From: CAYYNP01 sp964472545
Lineage (GTDB): Bacteria > Planctomycetota > Planctomycetia > Pirellulales > Thermoguttaceae
Direction of reading: 5' to 3'
NCBI GenBank assembly: GCA_964472545.1
Contig: CAYYNP010000068.1
Coordinates: 1 to 35,711 of the forward strand
DNA: 35,711 nt
The notes under the pieces were generated by a model that saw only the letters and a program-made list of their open reading frames with translations, had not been told where the DNA came from and did not search any database. Of the stretch, positions 29,404 to 35,711 are shown piece after piece. Made by a program: the position numbers and the translations under genes. Position 1 is the stretch's first letter, and each line of letters starts with the position of its first letter.

Positions 29404-30654
29404 TCAATCATCGACGGCCGGGTCCGCCACGTCGGCGTTGGAATCGACGTCGTCGATCGCCGCTTCCCCGTCCAGGGCCGAATCGCCCGAGAGCGCCCCC
29501 ATGATCTGGCTCCCCACCGGCGGACAGCCCGGCACGAAGATGCCCAGCCGCCGCCGATCGGCCGTGCAATTGCCGACGCAGAGCGTCTTCTCCGGCAGCG
29601 CGGTCTGGTCGACACCGATGGCGATGTGGACCACCTCTTCGGACGGAAAGAAGTCGAAAAGCTGCTCGCGATGATTCCTCAGAAACAGCAGCAACGTCGA
29701 CTGGCACGCGCTGCAGGAGCCGTTGTCCCAAACGGTGATGTTGGGAAACTCGATCGTAAGATTCTTCGGCGGCACGGCAAACGGCACGATCCACTCGCGC
29801 CAGTTGCCGGGCGTCACGTCGATCTGCTCGATATCAATGATTCCGTAGCCGCGCCGGGCACCAATCGCCAGGTGTGGCACGTTCTCGGCCGTGGTGCCCA
29901 TCAGCCGGCAGGCCACGGCGTCGGCGGCGAAGGGATCGGTGCCGGCCACCACGGCGTCCAACGGCACGGGCCGCCCCGCGCTGGGGCCCAGACCCTCCAT
30001 GCCCACGGTGCCGTCGATCACGGCCAGATCGGCCCGCAGCACGGAGGCCATGTCGGCGATGGCCACGTCGATCGGCTTGTGGTCGCTGCCTTCGATCGGC
30101 GGCAACCGGTGCAGCCGCGTCTTGCTCCGCCGCCAAAGGCAACCCTTCATGTTCTTCACCGACAACGTGGCGCCGGTGTGCATGTGCATCTTCATCACGG
30201 GAATGGAGACCACCGCGTCGAACTCCGGCACGTCGGCACAGACCTTCAGCGACCGGATCGCGCGGCCGTCGGGAATCGGTACCTTGACGGCCGGGCGCTT
30301 GTCCAGATCGATCAATGGGCAGTTGCGCCGCCGGGCCACCGTGGCGATGCCGCCGACGGCGAACGCCTCATGGACGTCGACGCCGACGATCGGGCTTTCT
30401 CCCACGGCCGCTTCCGCACCCGCCTCGCGCAGCGCGTCGATCGACGCGGCGACCACGTCGGGATGGGTCGTCACCCCGGTACCCGGCGCCGCCAATCGTC
30501 CGGCGTTGGGCTTCAGCAAGACGCGCTGCCCGTCGAACGCGGCCAGATCGACCGCCGAGAGAGCGCGGCGCGTGTTGTCGTACGCGCCCTCGCCGTGGGC
30601 GACGTGGACCGTCGTACGCGGTGTGGCGGAAGAATGTGGAAAGGTGGCAGGCAT
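29404..30654 (-). CDS. DUF362 domain protein with cysteine motifs
   Basis: The protein has 416 residues. The DUF362 region spans about residues 40-260: VLLKPNAGR, GVTTHPDVVAASIDALREAG, GESPIVGVDVHEAF, VVSIPVMKMHMHTGATLSVKNMKG, DGTVGMEGLGPSAGRPVPLD and DPFAADAVACRLMG. The C-terminal part carries SCSACQS, TLCVGNC and PGCPP, which may bind an iron-sulfur cluster, then a strongly acidic tail (SALDGEAAIDDVDSNADVAD). The function of the family is not firmly known. There is no signal peptide. It lies 79 nt upstream of the oxidoreductase on the same strand and may be co-transcribed with it. The first residues (MPATFPHSSATPRT) look like an untidy N-terminus, so a later start is possible. Confidence 0.83.
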   Translation of the reverse strand: MPATFPHSSATPRTTVHVAHGEGAYDNTRRALSAVDLAAFDGQRVLLKPNAGRLAAPGTGVTTHPDVVAASIDALREAGAEAAVGESPIVGVDVHEAFAVGGIATVARRRNCPLIDLDKRPAVKVPIPDGRAIRSLKVCADVPEFDAVVSIPVMKMHMHTGATLSVKNMKGCLWRRSKTRLHRLPPIEGSDHKPIDVAIADMASVLRADLAVIDGTVGMEGLGPSAGRPVPLDAVVAGTDPFAADAVACRLMGTTAENVPHLAIGARRGYGIIDIEQIDVTPGNWREWIVPFAVPPKNLTIEFPNITVWDNGSCSACQSTLLLFLRNHREQLFDFFPSEEVVHIAIGVDQTALPEKTLCVGNCTADRRRLGIFVPGCPPVGSQIMGALSGDSALDGEAAIDDVDSNADVADPAVDD

Positions 30655-30783
30655 GAAGGCGGGTCTTCAAGAATGGTCGTACGGTGGCGGCGCGGCTTTG
30701 GAGTGCGGCAACTCGTCGCCACAGCCCAGTATCCCACGCGGCGAGCGCCCAAGTCAATCCCGCCGCCGGTACACCTCTTCGTT

Positions 30784-30845
30784 TAGCAGCCGCCGGTACG
30801 GCGGCTTGACGTGGCCACAAGCCGCCGTACCGGCGGCTGCTAAAC
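30784..30845. repeat. GCCGCCGGTACGGCGGC palindrome, copy 1
   Basis: TTTAGCAGCCGCCGGTACGG and CGGCTTG on the left are answered by CAAGCCGCCGTACCGGCGGC-TGCTAAAC on the right. The result is a stem of about 27 bp. A second family member is at 33399-33472, so the two bracket the fucosidase gene. Confidence 0.85.
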
Positions 30846-30880
30846 GGGCGTGTTCTCCGGCGCGTACGCCAGAGGCCGCT

Positions 30881-33298
30881 TCACTCGGAAAGCACTTGCA
30901 GGCGTTCACACAGACGCACCTGCTCGCCGGGCTTCAACCGCAAGTCGGCGGCGATCTTACCGTAGCGAACCTGGCACACCCCGCCCCGGGCGCTACGGAC
31001 GGCCGCGGCGGCCAGTTGGCCGTCGGCCCATTGCACGTCGACCTCGAAACCGCCGCGCGCCCGCAGCCCACGCACGGCGCCGTCTTTCCATGACGGCGGC
31101 AGCGCCGGCAACAAGTGCACGGTGCCGTCGTGGCTTTGTAGCAGCATCTCGGCGATGCCGGCCGTGCCGCCGAAGTTGCCGTCGATCTGAAACGGCGGAT
31201 GCGTGTCGAAGAGGTTCGGCAGCGTGCTGCGGCAGAGGAGTTGGCGGACGTGTTCCGCGGCTGCCTCGCCGTCGCCGAAGCGGGCGTAGAAGTTGATGAT
31301 CCACGCCCGGCTCCAGCCGGTGTGGCCGCCGCCGTGGCTCAGCCGCCGTTGGATCGTCTTGCGGGCGGCCTCGAACTCCCGCTCGTCCTTGGCGGTGATC
31401 AACGAGAACGGATGGACGCCGATCAGGTGGGAGATGTGGCGATGGCCCGGCGCGCTTTCGCGATAATCCTCGATCCACTCCTGGATCGTCCCGTCGGCGC
31501 CGATCTTGGTGGCCGGCAACCGCCCAAGCGCCGCTTCGAGTTTCGCCCGAAAGGCCGCATCGCGACCTAGCACGCGCGACCCTTCGACGACCGACTCGAA
31601 AATCGCCCGCACGATGGCCGTGTGGTAGGTCGACGCGTAGGTAATCCGCACGCCTTGCCCGGTCTCCGGATGGACGTAGCTGTTCTCCGGCGAAGTGGAC
31701 GGTACGATCACCAGCGACCCGTCGGGGGCTTCGACCAGATAGTCCAGCAGGAATTCGGCGGCGCCCTTTATCACGGGATACGCCCGGCGGTCGAGAAACT
31801 CCCTGTCGGCCGTAAACTCCCAATGCCGCCAGAGCGTCATCGCCATCCAGGCGCCGGCCAAGGGATCGAGGACGCCGTTGACGAACTGCGAGCCGGTGGT
31901 CGACCCGCCGGGCGTGGTGCGGCCGAAGAGGTTGGTGGTGGTGAAGGCGACCCAGCCGTCGGCCCCGTAGAGTTTCTCGGCGGAGACGCGGCCGTTGTTG
32001 GCCACCTGCGCAAACCAGTCGGCCAGCGGTTCGACCGTCTCCGAGAGGTTGCACAGGTCGGCGGGCCAGTAGTTCATCTGCAAGTTGACGTTCAAGTGGT
32101 AGTCGGCTTCCCACGGTGCCCACATCCGGTCGTTCCAGATCCCTTGCAGGTTGGCCGGAAGCCGCCCGGGGCGGCGGGAACTCGACATCAACAGGTAGCG
32201 GCCGAACTGGAAGTAGAGGGCCGTGAGCCCCGGGTCTTCGGTGCCGTCTCGTAGGGCCGTCAAGCGCTGGTCGGTCGGCAATTCGTCTTGCGGCGAACGC
32301 CCCAAGTCGAGCGACACACGGTCGAAGAACGAACGGTGCTCGGCCACGTGGTCGCGCAACAACGTGGGCCACGATTTCCCGGCCGCCTTGTTCAGCAGCC
32401 CGTCGGCGATCTGGCCGGGATCGATCGAGCGGTCGTAGCACGTGGCGCGGAGGCTGAAGTCGGTCGCCGCGGTGAACAGCACGATCGCCTCGTCGGCCCC
32501 TTCGATGACCAGGGCGTCTTCCTCGGCCGACACGCGGCCGCCGGTGACGCGGACCCGCAGCCGCCCGGCAAACTTCATGTGCGGACCACCTCGGCCGGAG
32601 CCGCCCGGGTTGTCGTCGCGGGCCGCGGGCGCCTCGACGTCGACGATCTGTCCGTCCATCGCGAGGCTGTCCGTGCCCCGGGCGGCGACGACCATGTCCT
32701 TCGCCCGCGTCAGACGCAACGTGGCCTTCAGTGCTCCCGGTTTATCGCAGCTTAGCCGCACGGCCAGCACGTCGTCGACGGCCGAGATCAAGACTTCTCG
32801 CCGGAACCGCACGCCGCCAACTCGATAACTTACTCTGGCGACACCGGTTTGAAGGTCGAGCTGCCGGCGGTAATCTTCGACTTCGGCCGCGTGGTCCGTC
32901 TCGATCCAGAGATCGGCCAGCGGTTCGTAAGAACGGTACGAGGTCGGCCTCATGGTCAGCTTCTCGTTGCCCAGCCGCCTTGCCTCGGCGATCTTGCCGT
33001 CGAGTACGAGCCGCTGCACCTGCTTGAGATTCTCCGCAAAACCCTCGGGATAGACGTCCTGCGGTTCGCCGGCCCAAAGGCTCTCTTCGTTAAGCTGTAG
33101 CCGCTCGCGCGATGCGGTGCCGAAGACCATCGCTCCCAACCGCCCGTTGCCCAACGGCAGCGCCTCGGTCCACTTGCCGGCCGGTTGTTTGTACCAGAGT
33201 TTCGACGCCGTCGGCTCGGCGGCAACGCGCGCCGAGTGGGCAAACGACCATATGCACGTCAACGACAACACAACGACGATCGGCAGCCGACGCTTCAT
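30881..33298 (-). CDS. Glycoside hydrolase family 95 (alpha-L-fucosidase-type)
   Basis: The protein has 805 residues. A Sec signal (MKRRLPIVVVLSLTCIWSFAHSA) precedes the N-terminal beta domain, which opens with the GH95 signature LWYKQPAGKWTEALPLGNGRLGAMVFG (given here as LWYKQPA and LPLGNGRLGAMVFG) and QLNEESLWAGEP. The (alpha/alpha)6 catalytic domain has HLNVNLQMNYWPAD, where family work places two catalytic Asn residues, HLIGVHPFSLIT, GHTGWSRAWIINFYAR and FQIDGNFGGTAGIAEML. GGAGGAG precedes ATG 33298, so the longer frame upstream is not used. GH95 inverting enzymes cleave alpha-1,2-fucosides or related galactosides. As a secreted glycosidase it fits a life on algal or sulfated fucans. Usual family length is about 750-800. 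Confidence 0.93.
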   Translation of the reverse strand: MKRRLPIVVVLSLTCIWSFAHSARVAAEPTASKLWYKQPAGKWTEALPLGNGRLGAMVFGTASRERLQLNEESLWAGEPQDVYPEGFAENLKQVQRLVLDGKIAEARRLGNEKLTMRPTSYRSYEPLADLWIETDHAAEVEDYRRQLDLQTGVARVSYRVGGVRFRREVLISAVDDVLAVRLSCDKPGALKATLRLTRAKDMVVAARGTDSLAMDGQIVDVEAPAARDDNPGGSGRGGPHMKFAGRLRVRVTGGRVSAEEDALVIEGADEAIVLFTAATDFSLRATCYDRSIDPGQIADGLLNKAAGKSWPTLLRDHVAEHRSFFDRVSLDLGRSPQDELPTDQRLTALRDGTEDPGLTALYFQFGRYLLMSSSRRPGRLPANLQGIWNDRMWAPWEADYHLNVNLQMNYWPADLCNLSETVEPLADWFAQVANNGRVSAEKLYGADGWVAFTTTNLFGRTTPGGSTTGSQFVNGVLDPLAGAWMAMTLWRHWEFTADREFLDRRAYPVIKGAAEFLLDYLVEAPDGSLVIVPSTSPENSYVHPETGQGVRITYASTYHTAIVRAIFESVVEGSRVLGRDAAFRAKLEAALGRLPATKIGADGTIQEWIEDYRESAPGHRHISHLIGVHPFSLITAKDEREFEAARKTIQRRLSHGGGHTGWSRAWIINFYARFGDGEAAAEHVRQLLCRSTLPNLFDTHPPFQIDGNFGGTAGIAEMLLQSHDGTVHLLPALPPSWKDGAVRGLRARGGFEVDVQWADGQLAAAAVRSARGGVCQVRYGKIAADLRLKPGEQVRLCERLQVLSE

Positions 33299-33398
33299 CG
33301 GAACTCCTCCGCAAGCGGATACCGGGCAATCAATGTCCCGATTGTATCCGCCGCTTTGCCGTGTTGCCAGCACGCCGTTGCGCCGACCATCCGCCGTT

Positions 33399-33472
33399 TA
33401 GCCGCCGCCGGTACGGCGGTGCTGTAGAACGTAGTGCCCACTACGCCGCCGTACCGGCGGCGGCTAAACGGC
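33399..33472. repeat. GCCGCCGGTACGGCGGC palindrome, copy 2
   Basis: GTTTAGCCGCCGCCGGTACGG on the left pairs with CCGTACCGGCGGCGGCTAAAC on the right, with GTAGAACGTAGTGCCCACTAC inside. It is related to the element at 30784-30845 and lies upstream of the fucosidase gene. Confidence 0.85.
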
Positions 33473-33508
33473 CGAGACAAGACGGCCACCGACACGCGGG
33501 CCACGCGC

Positions 33509-34099
33509 CTACCGCAACGCTTCACACTCCGGCAGCTTCTGTTTGAGCTCCGCCAGGCCGCCGTCGGTGATGCCGGTGTTGGCGGGGTAGAGGTGTTTGA
33601 GATTGCTCAACGCGTGCAAGTGCTCCAGGCCGTCGTCGGTAACCTGGGTGCCGGTCAGATTCAGCACTTCGATCGTGGGCAGGTATTGCAGGACTTCGAG
33701 GTCCTCGTTGGCGGCGTTGGTGCGGTTGAGAAAGACCGAAACCACCTCGCCGGAGTCGTTCTCGAGCACCCGGCCGCCGACCGCCTCGACCTCCTCGATG
33801 GCCTCCTCGACGGTGAGCGGCTCGGCTTCCGGCGGGTTGGCCGGCGGATTGGTCGGCACGGCCAAGTCGGGCGTGTCGGGCTCGGGCACGTCGGGCCCCG
33901 GTGGCGTTGTTGGCGGCGTCGGATCGCCCGGCGGCGGTGGCGGAGGTGGTGGTGGCGGCGCCGTCGATGGCTTGGCGGCGACCGTCTTTGGCGACACGGC
34001 CGGCCGCGGTGCCATCTCCGACTCGTCCTCACAACCACACGCCGTCACCAGGCAAACGGCCGCGAGCAACAACAACCATCTCACAGCGGGGCCTTTCAT
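33509..34099 (-). CDS. Proline-rich lipoprotein with leucine-rich repeats
   Basis: The protein has 196 residues. MKGPAVRWLLLLAAVCLVTAC is a lipoprotein signal with Cys at 21. A linker follows with ten consecutive prolines near residue 50 and many PT/PP/PD blocks (to about 95). Then a small leucine-rich-repeat domain comes with VEEAIEEVEAVGG, YLPTIEVLNLTGTQVTDDGLEHL, and NLKHLYPANTGITDGGL. Such a pattern is usual for planctomycete surface proteins of unknown function. The linker would span the peptidoglycan-like layer and expose the repeats for protein contacts; this is inference. AAGGAG lies before ATG 34099. Confidence 0.82.
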   Translation of the reverse strand: MKGPAVRWLLLLAAVCLVTACGCEDESEMAPRPAVSPKTVAAKPSTAPPPPPPPPPPGDPTPPTTPPGPDVPEPDTPDLAVPTNPPANPPEAEPLTVEEAIEEVEAVGGRVLENDSGEVVSVFLNRTNAANEDLEVLQYLPTIEVLNLTGTQVTDDGLEHLHALSNLKHLYPANTGITDGGLAELKQKLPECEALR

Positions 34100-34152
34100 C
34101 GACAGGCTCCTTATTACATCCGGCCGGTGGCTGGGTCCTACGGACTGGGGGA

Positions 34153-35565
34153 CTATTGAATCGCCTTGAACTCCCCGTTGTTCGTCGCCGCCAGATTCCG
34201 CATAAACTGCTCGCCTTGGCCGACGAATCCGAACGTGTAGATCGACACCCGGCGGAAGAAATTCAACAGGCGGACCTCGCGGAGGATCTGGGCCGGGTCG
34301 GTGATGCGACCCTTCGAGGGCTTGCCGTCGGAGAGGAAGAAGATTGCCTCGGCGTTGCCGTCGGCCGCAAACGCCCGTATCAGCGCCTCGTACGAGTTGG
34401 TGCCGCGCCCCATGGCGATTCGCTTCACCCAGATCGTCGCCAACTCGCGGTTCTTCTCGGTCGCCCGCACCAGGCTTCGCTTCCAGACACCCACGCCCGC
34501 GTCGAAGACCAAGATGGTGAAGTAAGTATCCTCCGGCAGGGGTTGGATCGCCTCGATTAGCTCCTTCTTGGCCAGATCCAGCCGCGTCCCCATACTGGCG
34601 GGGGCACCCATGCTGCTGGAGATGTCCAACACGAAGATCATCCGCTTGGCGTAGATGTAGGTGCCGAAGAACTCCGCCGCCTCCAAGTCCCAGACGCTCG
34701 ATCCGGAGTGGCTCGATTCCGACAGCCCCGACTCCGGCGAAAACGGCTCGCCGCTGGCGAACATGAAGTCTTCGCAGTTGTCTTCCCACCAGGTTGCCCA
34801 GTCTTCGCTGCGGCTGGCAAAACGCTGGGCACTTACGTGCGACAGATAACGCACGGCGTCGAACTGCAACTGGCCGGTCAGAGTCGGCAATTGCTCGATG
34901 ACGAATTCCACCGCCCGAGGATCCTGGATCTTCATCACCGCCAGCATCACACAGCGGCGGAAGCCGTAGAGCTTCTCGAACTCCGGCTGATCCTTCAGTG
35001 CCAGCAGCTTATCGAGCGCCTTCGGGTCGCCGATCTCGCCGAGCGTGTCGGCGGCCACCATCACCACCTTCGGATTGTCCGAGTCGGCCAGGTCGAGCAT
35101 CATCTTGAGCACTTCCGGCTTCTCGGTGAACTTGCCCAGGTTGATCAGCATCCAGAGCGTGCTCTGCGGCACGGCGCCGTCGGTGCGAGCCTTCTCGAGC
35201 ACCCGGATCAGCAGATCGGCCACGCGCGGATCCTGCCCGTGGCCCTCCAACTCGATCAACGCCTGCTGCTTGTTGGCCTCCAGACCGGCCGTCAGCGCAC
35301 GGAAGAGCCGGTCCTCGGGAAAGTCTCCCCGCGGAACGTCGTCCCCAAAAGGGCCTTCCGGGTCTGCGGCGCCGGGATCCGGATCGACCGGTTTGGGAGC
35401 CAGATCGGGGGTGTCGGGCGGGTCGGGTGCGGCCGGCCGTGCTACCCCGGGCAGCAGATCCGGCGTCAAGTCGTCGGGACCTTCCTGCGCCATCGAGACC
35501 GACGAACAGAGCAGAGCCATCGAAACGAGAACCAGCACGCCAGGACCGAGAAGACGAGAGACCAT
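34153..35565 (-). CDS. Secreted HEAT-repeat and VWA domain protein
   Basis: The protein has 470 residues. Signal peptide MVSRLLGPGVLVLVSMALLC...SMA (cleavage near 26) is followed by a Pro/Asp-rich linker to about 85, then HEAT-type helical repeats (PEVLKMMLDLADSDNPKVV; AADTLGEIGDPKALDKLLAL; about 90-240). A VWA domain begins at about 305 with the metal-ion-dependent adhesion site DISSSMG, a Thr/Ser in GRGTNSYEAL and FFLSDGKPSKG, all expected for metal-dependent protein binding. AGGAGG precedes the ATG. It lies 53 nt upstream of the LRR lipoprotein on the same strand, and both share a Pro/Asp-rich linker style, so they may be an operon acting at the cell surface. Confidence 0.88.
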   Translation of the reverse strand: MVSRLLGPGVLVLVSMALLCSSVSMAQEGPDDLTPDLLPGVARPAAPDPPDTPDLAPKPVDPDPGAADPEGPFGDDVPRGDFPEDRLFRALTAGLEANKQQALIELEGHGQDPRVADLLIRVLEKARTDGAVPQSTLWMLINLGKFTEKPEVLKMMLDLADSDNPKVVMVAADTLGEIGDPKALDKLLALKDQPEFEKLYGFRRCVMLAVMKIQDPRAVEFVIEQLPTLTGQLQFDAVRYLSHVSAQRFASRSEDWATWWEDNCEDFMFASGEPFSPESGLSESSHSGSSVWDLEAAEFFGTYIYAKRMIFVLDISSSMGAPASMGTRLDLAKKELIEAIQPLPEDTYFTILVFDAGVGVWKRSLVRATEKNRELATIWVKRIAMGRGTNSYEALIRAFAADGNAEAIFFLSDGKPSKGRITDPAQILREVRLLNFFRRVSIYTFGFVGQGEQFMRNLAATNNGEFKAIQ

Positions 35566-35711
35566 GGCAATCCTCCTCTATTCGACAGTCGAGCCACGAA
35601 CAGACGAGCCCTCAGGATACCCCCAAAGCGACGCCGATGCAAGTCCCGCCGCGCGTGACGAAGGCGGTTGCGTTGTACGGAAGTGAGTTGCTTGCTTTGA
35701 GTTGTGTTTGG
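35566..35711. other. Upstream region of the HEAT-VWA gene
   Basis: This is the last 146 nt of the window. It contains the ribosome binding site AGGAGG on the minus strand near 35572 and presumably the promoter for the two-gene cluster. Nothing else can be supported. Confidence 0.4.

Noticed and set aside
27690..29504. Long plus-strand frame opposite the oxidoreductase
   Set aside because: Shadow of a gene with a Tat signal, a Rossmann motif and a ribosome binding site.

Overview
The window is high-GC chromosomal DNA of a planctomycete, most likely of the Pirellulales/Pirellula-like type. This is inferred from its protein families: two large hydrazine-synthase-alpha-like (HzsA-like) proteins with CxxCH heme motifs, an SHD1-like domain protein, a GH95 alpha-L-fucosidase, a BamB-like PQQ propeller, a Tat-exported Gfo/Idh/MocA oxidoreductase, a DUF362 protein, a HEAT+VWA protein and many Sec or lipoprotein signals. 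Intergenic DNA is full of heptanucleotide tandem repeats and palindromic elements.

Layout. 1-5.1 kb: pdxJ (minus), a small unknown gene (plus), a repeat-filled convergent spacer and a 1147-residue HzsA-like protein (minus). 5.3-7.8 kb: a second HzsA-like protein, divergent from the first. 7.9-15.6 kb: mostly small secreted or lipoprotein genes of unknown function, a TIM-barrel sugar isomerase, a WD40-like propeller protein and an SDR enzyme. 15.8-18.3 kb: an SxtJ-like membrane protein and a NodU-type carbamoyltransferase, separated by two palindromic repeats. 18.5-19.8 kb: a thioredoxin-fold lipoprotein and a second sugar isomerase. 20.4-26.2 kb: a tRNA array. 26.3-35.6 kb: five secreted or metabolic proteins plus a leucine-rich-repeat lipoprotein, all on the minus strand, punctuated by a MITE and palindromic repeats.

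The outstanding feature is the tRNA array. I resolve 36 tRNA genes, all on the plus strand, with 36 different anticodons and none repeated, covering 19 amino acids (only Cys is missing). None encodes CCA, and 35 of 36 are followed directly by CT after the discriminator base. Many depart from bacterial norms: seven have C instead of U at position 33, three Leu tRNAs have short (class I) variable arms, and one tRNA with an Arg anticodon (GCG) carries a 24-nt variable region. Identity elements are nevertheless kept: G3:U70 in both Ala tRNAs, C1:G72/A73 in three Pro, U1:A72/G73 in Gln(TTG), G-1:C73 in His. Spacers carry heptamer repeats in inverted pairs that should fold into hairpins, plus mobile-looking palindromes.

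Inside the array, on the same strand and without its own visible terminator, lies a 263-residue protein that I cannot assign to any family. Array plus protein is the best candidate here for an undescribed system: a nearly complete, divergent, auxiliary tRNA set with a dedicated protein partner, perhaps a backup against tRNA-targeting nucleases or a specialised translation set. That role is inference; the gene content and tRNA anomalies are read directly from the sequence, by hand folding without covariance models.
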